Assembly (NCBI GenBank): GCA_024641705.1
Contig: JAHECO010000010.1
Location: forward strand, 37,228 to 101,227
Direction: 5' to 3'
Source of the DNA: Candidatus Kryptoniota bacterium
Lineage (GTDB): Bacteria > Bacteroidota > Ignavibacteria > Kryptoniales > JAKASW01
DNA: 64,000 nucleotides
Shown: positions 20,181-28,931 of the stretch, in pieces
Numbering within the stretch: position 1 is the stretch's first letter
Layout: each line of letters opens with the position of its first letter
Notes under the pieces: generated by a model
What the model saw: only the letters and a program-made list of their open reading frames with translations
Told to the model about the DNA's origin: nothing
Databases searched by the model: none
Position numbers and translations under genes: made by a program

Positions 20181-20305
20181 GTCTTCAGAGAGAGAATTAG
20201 TGGAACATCACGTCATCCGGCGGCAGGTCTCCGATCAGCGAGCGCCCGGGAAGGTGAAGTCCTTCGAGGGGCGTTTCCCAGCCGCCTGATAATTCAAAGG
20301 CCCCA

Positions 20306-20333
20306 GAGGGGAACGGTTGTTGCCGTTCCCCTC
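20306..20333 (-). terminator. Strong hairpin just downstream of aprA
   Basis: Perfect 11-bp stem GAGGGGAACGG-TTGTTG-CCGTTCCCCTC; no clear U-tract, so it could be an attenuator or mRNA-stability element. Confidence 0.6.
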
Positions 20334-20388
20334 CGAATATCATCTCCCCCTTGGTGGTCTGGAGAAAGAGGCCTTTTCGGAAGCATTT

Positions 20389-22263
20389 CTAATCGACTAT
20401 TGAGATAACCGGTTTCGAGAACACTTCCCATTTGTTATCCTTCGGTATCCACTTCATGTTGACAAAGACCTTCCAGTCTCTCTCATCCATTGAAGGGGTA
20501 TCAGACCGGAAGTAGTAGCCGGGCCAGCGTGTTTCCTGCCTGAACAGGATCGCTCTCACGTGGGCTTCGGCCTGCCACATCCTGTGGATGTTCTCCCAGC
20601 ATCTCATCAGTTCATGAAGGTCTTCTGCTGCCAGCTTCTCGGAGTCTTCCTTCAAATACTGCAGAAGCTCCAGGCCTTTCTCGAGGAGGGCCTTGTTTGT
20701 CTTGAACTGTGAAGAGACGCCGCCGGCATACTCGTCCATGATCTTCTGCAGCCTGAACATGAACATCTTGGGCTTGATGTAATTGGGATTCACGTTCGGG
20801 TCCGTAGATGTCTTGCCAAACTGGCTGTATGCATCGAGCGGCTTCAGTATCTCGGCCTTCAACGCGTCGATCTGCGCCTGGTCGATGTTCTTCGATGCCG
20901 GGTGGTCGACGATGTAGTCGATTGCCGACTTCGCGGCTATTCTTCCCTCGGTGAACGAGCCGGAGGAGAACTTGTGGCTGGAAGCGCCGGATGCATCGCC
21001 CGCGCAGAAGATACCGTTGACCGTCGACATATTGGGATAACCCCAGAAGTAATCCTGCGGGGCTATATCCTTCGGACCGCTGACCCACGCGCCCGATGCG
21101 CCGGAATGTGAGCCGATGAAGTAAGGTTCCGCGGCTGCAATCTCGGACGGCTTCTCTTCGGGGGCCGTGTTCGTGCCTGCCCACAGGATCGCCTGCGACA
21201 CTGTCATATCCAGGAAATCCTCCCAGGCTTCGGCTTCGAGCTCTTTCAGCTTTTTCTTGGCAGCCTTCTCGTCGCCGGACTCAGACGCGATCTTCGTGAT
21301 GGCCTCTTCGGTTCTCATGTAGATCGGGCCTTTTCCGTCCATGACATCCATCATCATGAGCCAGTTGCGAAGGTTTGCCGGAACAGGTTTCACCTTTCCG
21401 TACGGGACCCACTTCTGCAGCTCGTCGCTTCTCTCGACCATGTAATTGCCGCCGAGTCCGTTCGTGGCTCTCGACTTGAACAGCAGGAACCAGGCGCCGA
21501 CGGGTCCGTAGGCATCCTTGAAGCGCACAGGGATGAAACGCACTTCCTGGCATGTCATTTCCGCGCCGGCCTTGAGCGTGAAATAGGCGCTCGAACCGGA
21601 GTTCCACGGCGGATACCAGGCGCGACCTAAGCCTTCACCGGACGACCGGGGTTTGAATACGTGCACGGCTCCGCCCATCGCCACGAGCACCGCCTTCGCC
21701 TTGAACACATATAACTTCTCTTCGCGAACGCTGAACCCGACGGCTCCGACGCAGACATCGCCGTCCATTATCGGCCCGACGATGAAGATTCTCTCGTAAA
21801 TATTCTCAGCGCCGAGGGCGTTCTTCGCGGCTTCTGCGACGATGACCTTGTACGACTCACCGTTTATCATCAGCTGCCATCTTCCCTCGTGGACGTAGTT
21901 TCCGCCTTCGTCTTTCCAGATCGGCAGTCCCCACTTCTCGAACAAGTGGACCGACGAGTCGACATGACGTGCGATATCGTAGACCAGGTCCTCGCGGGTG
22001 ATTCCCATGAGGTCGCTTCGGACATACTTGACGTAGTCCTCGACGGTATTCTTCCCGTCCTTCAGGCCCACGTACTGATTGATGGCGGAGAGTCCCATCG
22101 CCACGGCGCCGCTTCTATCGACCGCCGCTTTATCGACGAGCGTGACCTTGAGACCTTTCGGTTTCGCCCAGTGGGCGGCCTCAACTGCCGCGCCGCAAGC
22201 AGCCATGCCGCCGCCGACTATTAGCAGATCGGTCTCCACCACTTCTGTCTTGAAATTCGCCAT
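20389..22263 (-). CDS. aprA: Adenylylsulfate (APS) reductase alpha subunit
   Basis: TDLLIVGGGMAACGAAVEAAHWAKPKGLKVTLVDKAAVDRSGAVAMGLSAINQYVG; IWAGTNTAPEEKPSEIAAAEPYFIGSHSGASGAWVSGP; RWPGYYFRSD. Confidence 0.97.
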   Translation of the reverse strand: MANFKTEVVETDLLIVGGGMAACGAAVEAAHWAKPKGLKVTLVDKAAVDRSGAVAMGLSAINQYVGLKDGKNTVEDYVKYVRSDLMGITREDLVYDIARHVDSSVHLFEKWGLPIWKDEGGNYVHEGRWQLMINGESYKVIVAEAAKNALGAENIYERIFIVGPIMDGDVCVGAVGFSVREEKLYVFKAKAVLVAMGGAVHVFKPRSSGEGLGRAWYPPWNSGSSAYFTLKAGAEMTCQEVRFIPVRFKDAYGPVGAWFLLFKSRATNGLGGNYMVERSDELQKWVPYGKVKPVPANLRNWLMMMDVMDGKGPIYMRTEEAITKIASESGDEKAAKKKLKELEAEAWEDFLDMTVSQAILWAGTNTAPEEKPSEIAAAEPYFIGSHSGASGAWVSGPKDIAPQDYFWGYPNMSTVNGIFCAGDASGASSHKFSSGSFTEGRIAAKSAIDYIVDHPASKNIDQAQIDALKAEILKPLDAYSQFGKTSTDPNVNPNYIKPKMFMFRLQKIMDEYAGGVSSQFKTNKALLEKGLELLQYLKEDSEKLAAEDLHELMRCWENIHRMWQAEAHVRAILFRQETRWPGYYFRSDTPSMDERDWKVFVNMKWIPKDNKWEVFSKPVISIVD

Positions 22264-22279
22264 AACTATTTAAACCTCC

Positions 22280-22723
22280 CTAGTGCCTTAGTGTGACTAC
22301 TTCTGGAAGACCCAAAGATTCTGGTTCGGTGAAAAGCACCGGACTCTTGAGGTCAGCATTGTTTGTTTTCCATCCACCGTCCGGTACAACTTTACCTTCT
22401 TCCGTCGTCCGTATCGGGAATTTGAATCTCTTGAGCGTACCGTTGCGGAACTTGATCGTCCACATTATCGAATCGGTACTCCTCATCGGCGTGACTGTTG
22501 CCCCGAGCGGGACGAAATCGGCATAACCGCGGACTTCTATCGCCTGTGTCGGGCAAATCTTCACACAGTTGTAGCATTCCCAACACATTTCAGGTTCACG
22601 GTTGTAAGCCTTCATCAGGTCTCTGTTCAGCGCCATCAAGTCATTAGGACAAATGTGCTGGCAGGCAGTCTTGTCGAGTGCCTTGCATCCGTCGCATTTA
22701 TCAGGGTTCACATAACTCGGCAT
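22280..22723 (-). CDS. aprB: APS reductase beta subunit
   Basis: MPSYVNPDKCDGCKALDKTACQHICPNDLM...EMCWECYNCVKICPTQAIEVRGYADFVPLGATVTPMRSTDSIMWTIKFRNG. Confidence 0.97.
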   Translation of the reverse strand: MPSYVNPDKCDGCKALDKTACQHICPNDLMALNRDLMKAYNREPEMCWECYNCVKICPTQAIEVRGYADFVPLGATVTPMRSTDSIMWTIKFRNGTLKRFKFPIRTTEEGKVVPDGGWKTNNADLKSPVLFTEPESLGLPEVVTLRH

Positions 22724-22761
22724 GAAATGTCTCCTTTACGGTTTCACTTGATTGATAGAAT

Positions 22762-22919
22762 TTCTGAGAATTCAATGAACTCACAAACTCTAAACAATGT
22801 TCAAAGCTCGAAATCCTGCATGCCCGGGAGATCCCGGCTCTTCCTAAGCTTGAAACTGTCGCGTACTGATTTTTGAACATTTGAATTTGTTTAGGATTTC
22901 GTGTTTAGAGTTTAGAATT
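22762..22919. repeat. Imperfect nested palindrome between sat and aprB
   Basis: AATGTTCAAA (22796-22805) pairs with TTTGAACATT (22872-22881); flanking ACTCTAAAC pairs with GTTTAGAGT; AT-rich GAATTTGTTTAGGATTTCGTGTTTAGAGTTTAGAA. Confidence 0.6.
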
Positions 22920-22926
22920 GGTTCCT

Positions 22927-24168
22927 CTATTTCTTGGCGTTCCCGGAGGTATCACCGGTCGCATATTGGTGCATCTTGATTTCCACTTTCTCTTCCAGCT
23001 TCGAATAGTAATCGCGCAGTACCGCAAGCACCTCGGGGCGACTGAACTCCGGAGGCACATCCTGTCCTTCCGACAAGGCTTTGCGAAGAGCCGTACCACT
23101 CAGGAACAGTCTGTCTTCCTTCTTGTGCGGACATGTCTTCATCGATGCCATCCCTCCGCACTTGAAGCACCAGAACGTCCAGTCTATCGGAAGCGGCTTC
23201 AGAAGAAGCGCATCAGGCGGTATCTCGAAGAAAATCTTCTGCGCATCGAACGGGCCGTAGTAATTTCCCACGCCGGCATGATCGCGTCCGACGATAAGAT
23301 GCGTGCAGCCGAAGTTCTGCCTGAACAGGCCGTGCAACAGCGCTTCCCTCGGTCCCGCGTATCTCATGTCCAGAGGATATCCGCCGCACAAGACCGAATC
23401 CTTGACGAAGTAGTTGTCCACGAGGACATTTATGCACTTCGCTCTGACCTCGGCCGGTATGTCGCCGGGTTTCAGCTTCCCGACAAGCTGGTGGATGTAC
23501 AGGCCGTCGCTCACCTCGAGGGCAATTTTGGCCAGGAATTCGTGCGACCTGTGCATCGGATTGCGAAGCTGGAGCGCCGCTATCGTCCGCCAACCCTTCT
23601 CCGCGAACATCTTCCGGCTCTCTTCCGGCCTCTGGTACAATCCCGCAAACTCCGTCGGGAACGTGCTCTCGGACAGTACCTTTACCGTTCCGCCTATGTT
23701 CCACTCCTTCTGCTGCATCACCATCTTCACGCCGGGATGCTCCGGGTCGTCGGTGGTGAACACCTGCTTGCATTCGAAGCCCTTGTCGATCTGGTACTTG
23801 TCCTCGACCTTCATCGTACCCATTACTTCTTCCGTCTCGTCGCTGACAAGCGTTATCTCCTGACCGACCTTCAGCGATTTCGCGTCCTCGTCCGTTACGG
23901 ACAGCGTTATCGGGATCGGCCAGAACAGGCCGTTCGACATTTTCATATCGGAGCAGACGCCCTGCCAATCGTCGTGCCCCATGAAACCGATCAGCGGAGT
24001 GAAGCCGCCTATCCCGAGCATTATCAGGTCGCCGGTCTCCCGGCTCGTCATGCAGATCTTCTTAAGGCTTTCTGCCTTCTTAAGCTCTTCTTGCTTTTCC
24101 TTTCCGCCCAAAAGAAGCACTTTCAGCTTGTCGCTTCCGTGCGGTCGTATCAAATTGGCTCCTGGCAT
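22927..24168 (-). CDS. sat: Sulfate adenylyltransferase
   Basis: [98 protein letters not shown]. Confidence 0.97.
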   Translation of the reverse strand: MPGANLIRPHGSDKLKVLLLGGKEKQEELKKAESLKKICMTSRETGDLIMLGIGGFTPLIGFMGHDDWQGVCSDMKMSNGLFWPIPITLSVTDEDAKSLKVGQEITLVSDETEEVMGTMKVEDKYQIDKGFECKQVFTTDDPEHPGVKMVMQQKEWNIGGTVKVLSESTFPTEFAGLYQRPEESRKMFAEKGWRTIAALQLRNPMHRSHEFLAKIALEVSDGLYIHQLVGKLKPGDIPAEVRAKCINVLVDNYFVKDSVLCGGYPLDMRYAGPREALLHGLFRQNFGCTHLIVGRDHAGVGNYYGPFDAQKIFFEIPPDALLLKPLPIDWTFWCFKCGGMASMKTCPHKKEDRLFLSGTALRKALSEGQDVPPEFSRPEVLAVLRDYYSKLEEKVEIKMHQYATGDTSGNAKK

Positions 24169-24529
24169 AATTTCCCTTTCGTTAAAGAATATTATGTTTG
24201 TCGTTCTGTATTCTGAGATTTACTGAAGATGCCTTCAGCCGTTTTGTTCTGCGGGATGAGTATCGAGTTCTCATCGAACCCTTTATAAGTTCTTCTCTTT
24301 CCTGATACACAAGCCGGGATGTGCTTCGGAAAATCCCGCCCGACATTTCAGAACTCTGCCGATACACATCGTACCAACTCCAAAAAAACATATCGGAACG
24401 CAGAAGGAGAATCAACGAGGACACGATGTTCTGTAATCAAGCTGTTGGTGTTTCAAGCCTCGGTCCGGACCGCATAACTCAGCATCTTCGGCACGTTATC
24501 TGCGCCCTTAGATGATTCCACTCTTCGCA

Positions 24530-26770
24530 TCACATTCCCTTGTACGGGTTGGGGCCGATCCCTCTCATCTCTTCGACGAACTCGTTGAATATCGCCGGGA
24601 TCTTCCCGTATTCATCGATCGACAGCGTCACGAGCTTGACTCGCTCAGGCTCGAGGACAAGCTGCTTCAACTTCTCCCGGACATTATCCATCCTCTTGCT
24701 TGCCAGCTCACTCCCTCTTACGAAGTGGCACTGATAGTCGTCGCCGAACTTGCAGCCGATCATCAAAATTCCGTCGAAGCCTTTTGAGAGTGCATCTGCA
24801 ATCCAGACGACGTTGACCGACCCGAGGCAGCGCACCGGGATTACCCGGATGTTGGGATCGTATTGCATCCTGTTCTTTCCCGCAACATCCAACGCAGGAT
24901 AAGCATCGTTCTCGCAGAGAAACGCGAGGATCCTCGGTTTGTCCTCGTCTTCGTCGGGTATTTCGATCGCCTTGATCATAGACGAGATCATCGGGATCGA
25001 ATAGTCCTTGAACGAAATGATCCTCTCCGGGCAGGCGCCGAGGCATATGCCGCACCTCCTGCATCTGTTGAGGTTCGGGAGCGGCGTGCCTTTCTCGTCC
25101 TCGTCCAGCGTTCCGAACGGACATTCCTCAGTACAACGTTTGCATTGCGTGCAGCGCTGCAGGAAGAAATCGGGATAGGATTGATCTCCTGACCTCGGAT
25201 GCACGGCCTTGCCTGCTTTCACGGAGTATATGAGTTGGATTGCTTTCAAAGCGGCGCCGTAAGCGTCGTCCTTGCTCGATTGGAAGTCCATCGGTGCACG
25301 CACAGAACCCGCGGCGTAGATGCCGGTCCTCCTCGTTTCGTAAGGAAAACATATGAAGTGCGAATCGGGAAAACCGTATTTCAACGTCGGCAGGTCGGTA
25401 CCCTGTCTATAGGTGAGGTTCAGGATTTTGGCACCGGCTTCTGCGGAAGCAGCCGCCTTCTTTCCGTTGAGGATATCCTCGACCGGGGCGGGGTCCGAAT
25501 CGGCCGACTCGACTTCGCCGACAAGTGTGGACGGGACCATCCCGGTCGCCAGAACGACAAGGTCGGATTCGATCTGTATTTTCTCGCCGAGGAGGGTGTC
25601 GTCGACGTCGATAAGCAAGGAACCGTTTTGCGATTGGCTCACGTCGACGACATCTCCTTTGGTAAGGAAAATGTTGTCTTCGCTCTGAACCCGTTTGTAG
25701 AACAACTCATGCTGGGCAGGCGTCCTCATATCCCTGTAGATGATGTAGATGAGTGCATCCGGATATTTCTCCCTGATATACAAAGCCTGCTTCAACGAAG
25801 CCGAGCAGCAGACGGAGGAGCAATAAGGCAGGTGTTTTTCATCCCGCGAGCCCGCACAGAGTATGAACGCCGCACTTCTGACCGGCTTGCCGCCGAGGAT
25901 CTGTCCGTCGCTTCCGTTTCTAAAAAGCTCCTCGAGCTGATTCCCGGTAATCACATTCTCGGATTTGCCGTATCCGAGATGTCCGAGTTTCTTGGGATCA
26001 TATGGCTTTGAGCCGGTCGCCTGGACTATGGCGCCGACAGTAAGCAATTGCGTCCGCGCCCCGCCATTTATTCTCAGGACCACGTTGAAGTTACCGGGCT
26101 GACCGGAAATCTTCTCGATCGTACAGCACGGGATCACGGTTATCTGCGTATTGGATTCCACTTCGGAAATCAGTTCATCTGTCTTCGGGAATTGCGGTTC
26201 GGTGTAGGGAGGCTCGTACGGCGCGATCATGTGACACTTATTGAGCCATCCGCCAAGCTGGCTCTCCTTCTCGGCAAGTACTACAGGGAACCCGGCCTTT
26301 GCTGCGGCCAGCGCCGAAGTCATCCCCGAAATGCCTCCGCCCACTACAAGAATGGTCTCGTTAGTGTCGCTCTTGATGGGTTCGGGCGGCTCGCTGTTCC
26401 TCACTTTGGCGATTCCCATCCGGAGGTAGTCCTCCGCCAGCATCTGCGTGTCTTCATCGTTAGGCTTGTGAGTCCAGGCGACATTCTCCCTCAGGTTGAC
26501 ACGATCGACCATGACCTTATCGCCGAACGTGAACACGTCCGACAGGAACCTCTGCGAACAGGCCCCGACTACCACGCGATTCAGACCTTCGGTCAGAATG
26601 TCCGTCCTGATCCCCTCGACACCTTCTTCACTGCAGAGCCAGCCATTGACCTTGCATACGGGGACCTTGTTCTCTCCCGACGCCAGCTTCGCCAATCCGT
26701 CACAATTGATTGCTTCCCCGATTCCGCAACCGGAGCACAAATAAACTCCGACTTTCGTCTCTATCGCCAT
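24530..26770 (-). CDS. qmoB: Quinone-interacting oxidoreductase subunit B (HdrA plus MvhD-like)
   Basis: MAIETKVGVYLCSGCGIGEAINCDGL; ETILVVGGGISGMTSALAAAKAGFPVVLAEKE; two 4Fe-4S motifs; C-terminal ILAFLCENDAYPALDVAG / GCKFGDDYQCHFVRG MvhD-like domain. Confidence 0.95.
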   Translation of the reverse strand: MAIETKVGVYLCSGCGIGEAINCDGLAKLASGENKVPVCKVNGWLCSEEGVEGIRTDILTEGLNRVVVGACSQRFLSDVFTFGDKVMVDRVNLRENVAWTHKPNDEDTQMLAEDYLRMGIAKVRNSEPPEPIKSDTNETILVVGGGISGMTSALAAAKAGFPVVLAEKESQLGGWLNKCHMIAPYEPPYTEPQFPKTDELISEVESNTQITVIPCCTIEKISGQPGNFNVVLRINGGARTQLLTVGAIVQATGSKPYDPKKLGHLGYGKSENVITGNQLEELFRNGSDGQILGGKPVRSAAFILCAGSRDEKHLPYCSSVCCSASLKQALYIREKYPDALIYIIYRDMRTPAQHELFYKRVQSEDNIFLTKGDVVDVSQSQNGSLLIDVDDTLLGEKIQIESDLVVLATGMVPSTLVGEVESADSDPAPVEDILNGKKAAASAEAGAKILNLTYRQGTDLPTLKYGFPDSHFICFPYETRRTGIYAAGSVRAPMDFQSSKDDAYGAALKAIQLIYSVKAGKAVHPRSGDQSYPDFFLQRCTQCKRCTEECPFGTLDEDEKGTPLPNLNRCRRCGICLGACPERIISFKDYSIPMISSMIKAIEIPDEDEDKPRILAFLCENDAYPALDVAGKNRMQYDPNIRVIPVRCLGSVNVVWIADALSKGFDGILMIGCKFGDDYQCHFVRGSELASKRMDNVREKLKQLVLEPERVKLVTLSIDEYGKIPAIFNEFVEEMRGIGPNPYKGM

Positions 26771-26774
26771 GTTA

Positions 26775-28031
26775 CTAATTCCCTTTAATTGACTGAATGG
26801 CCTTGAGAACCGCGCCGGTTGCTTCCTGAACAACCGAGGCAACATCCTTGGGCTTTGTGTTTACACCACAGCCGATAATCCCTGTTCCGTCGGAAATGAG
26901 GAAGCCGTTGCCGTCCACGGCCGAAGCATCCAGCGGCAATTCCCGAACCGTCGGCTTCATTCCCGTCGCCAGGACGACCAGGTCGACTGCCTTGTGCATG
27001 ATCGTGCCGGACAACGAGTCTTCGGCTTCGACGATCAGCTTGTCCGAGGACGGATCGCGGGTTACTCTCGCTACCTTTCCCCTGTGGAAATGCACCTTGT
27101 CATCCCTGCGCACGTTCCCGTAGAAATCCTCCAGAAGACCGTTCGCGCGCACATCGATGTAATGGATGTGTATCTCTGCGTCGGGATATTGTTCCCTGAT
27201 GTACCTCGACTGCTTCAGCGACGCCAGGCAGCAGACCGAAGAACAGTACTCGAGATGGGTCTCATCCCTCGAGCCTGCACACTGAACGAAAGCAACGCTG
27301 CCTATCTTCTGTTTTGTCGAAGGCCTCAGGACTTGTCCGTGTGTCGGACCGTCGGCGGCGGCAAGCCTTTCCATCATCACGTTCGTGATAACATCCGGGA
27401 ATTGCCCGAAACCCAGGACGTCCAACTTGTTCGCATCGTATGGTTCCCAACCTGTCGCCCAGATGATCGAGCCCGCTTCGATCGCAATCACTTCCTCTTT
27501 TTCGGCCAGGTCTATCGCCCCGTACTTGCAGGCGTCGACGCATTTGTTGCAGCTGCTTCCTTTGCAACTTCCTGCATCGATCACGTACTTCTGGGGATAC
27601 GCGTTTTCGTAGGGGATGTAAACAGAAGCGGTCTCATCCATCCCGTAATTGAAATCGTTCTTTCTTGTTTCCGGACAAACCTTCACGCAGTCACCGCAAG
27701 CCGTGCACCGGTTGTTCACGTACCTGGGCTTCAGGCTTACATCGGCCTTGTATCTTCCCCCCTCTTTCGAGACGGCGATGACTTCGGCCTGCGTGTACAG
27801 CTTCACCATCGGATTGGATCTGAGCCGCCGGATATTTATTTCCAGGCCGCAGCCGGGAGGACACAGTTTCGGGAAGTACTTGCTGAACTGCGCGACTTTC
27901 CCACCGATATACGGCCGTTTCTCGAGCAGGATCACATTCAGCCCGGTTTCCACGGCTTCAACGGCAGCTGTAATCCCCGCCACTCCCGCACCAATCACAA
28001 GGAGGTCGGATGAAATTTGTTTCTCAGTCAT
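26775..28031 (-). CDS. qmoA: Quinone-interacting oxidoreductase subunit A (HdrA-like)
   Basis: SSDLLVIGAGVAGITAAVEAVETGLNVILLEKRPYIGGKVAQFSKYFPKLCPPGCGLEINIRRL; CAGSRDETHLEYCSSVCCLASLKQSRYI. Confidence 0.95.
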   Translation of the reverse strand: MTEKQISSDLLVIGAGVAGITAAVEAVETGLNVILLEKRPYIGGKVAQFSKYFPKLCPPGCGLEINIRRLRSNPMVKLYTQAEVIAVSKEGGRYKADVSLKPRYVNNRCTACGDCVKVCPETRKNDFNYGMDETASVYIPYENAYPQKYVIDAGSCKGSSCNKCVDACKYGAIDLAEKEEVIAIEAGSIIWATGWEPYDANKLDVLGFGQFPDVITNVMMERLAAADGPTHGQVLRPSTKQKIGSVAFVQCAGSRDETHLEYCSSVCCLASLKQSRYIREQYPDAEIHIHYIDVRANGLLEDFYGNVRRDDKVHFHRGKVARVTRDPSSDKLIVEAEDSLSGTIMHKAVDLVVLATGMKPTVRELPLDASAVDGNGFLISDGTGIIGCGVNTKPKDVASVVQEATGAVLKAIQSIKGN

Positions 28032-28048
28032 AGGATTCCATGTTTGAT

Positions 28049-28879
28049 TTACTCGTAAAAGCTCACTAGTGATTTCTTCACCTCAATTGTTTTCACGCCT
28101 TCAACTTTTGAAAGCACTGCTCTGATATCGCTCTCCCACATCCCCGCCCCGACTCTCGGACAGTTGCCGGTCACGACCAGCGAGCCGGTCGTGGAATCGG
28201 CATCGATCTCGACTTCGCTCCCTCTCGTTCGCGGCGACTGCTGCAGATAGACTTCCGCCAGAGAAGCCAGGTGCAGGTTCCTGAGCATCGTCGTAGCTTC
28301 GGTAGTCGATTGGAATTCCTTCGCCGCGACTGCCTTCGTAATCAGATCGGCGGCAAGATCCATACTCACTCTCTCTATGTTGATGACCAGGTCGTAGTGC
28401 GAAGGGTCTTTCCAGTTCACGCCGTACAGAAACTGCGACCATTTCAACCTGCGTTCATCGATCGCTTTTATCCGGGAGATGACTTCATCCCTCGACTTTC
28501 CCCCCTCTTCCATAAGAGTCCTGATCCTGAATTCGGTGGAAGCCGTTAGTAGAACCCGGAGCACGTAAGGGATCTTGGACAGGAGGAACTGCGCCAGGTG
28601 ACCGTGGTAGATTAAGTCGCCTTTGAGCGCAAAGTCGAAGAGCGCCGTCTGGAAGCATCCCAGGTACTGCCTCTTCGTGTCGCCCATCTTGTCGAGAAGA
28701 CGCGGTGACTTTTCGACGAAGGACAGTTCGCCCAGCCCCGTCTCCTTGATCCCGTATTTCTCGGCAGCCTTGAGGACATCCTCTCTCGTGACGACCGGGC
28801 ATTTTATTCTCTCCGAAACTCTTTTCGCGAGCATCTCCGTCGCGCTCAAGGATCCCCTCGAAATGGTTATGATCGGCAT
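28049..28879 (-). CDS. Cytidylate-kinase-like family protein with C-terminal BON-like segment
   Basis: MPIITISRGSLSATEMLAKRVSERIKCPVVTREDVLKAAEKYGI...YHGHLAQFLL; GGGAGGT RBS upstream of ATG; C-term LVVTGNCPR...VEGVKTIEVKKSLV. Confidence 0.75.
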   Translation of the reverse strand: MPIITISRGSLSATEMLAKRVSERIKCPVVTREDVLKAAEKYGIKETGLGELSFVEKSPRLLDKMGDTKRQYLGCFQTALFDFALKGDLIYHGHLAQFLLSKIPYVLRVLLTASTEFRIRTLMEEGGKSRDEVISRIKAIDERRLKWSQFLYGVNWKDPSHYDLVINIERVSMDLAADLITKAVAAKEFQSTTEATTMLRNLHLASLAEVYLQQSPRTRGSEVEIDADSTTGSLVVTGNCPRVGAGMWESDIRAVLSKVEGVKTIEVKKSLVSFYE

Positions 28880-28931
28880 AAGACCTCCCGGCTGTAAAGC
28901 CCGTTTATCCTGTGGCAAGTTTTCCCGGCAA

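Noticed and set aside
22918-24216. 432-aa plus-strand ORF opposite sat
   Set aside because: Antisense shadow ORF; composition (Arg/His/Leu rich, no recognisable motifs) typical of the reverse frame of a well-supported gene.
26994-28013. 339-aa plus-strand ORF opposite qmoA
   Set aside because: Shadow ORF over a strongly supported gene.
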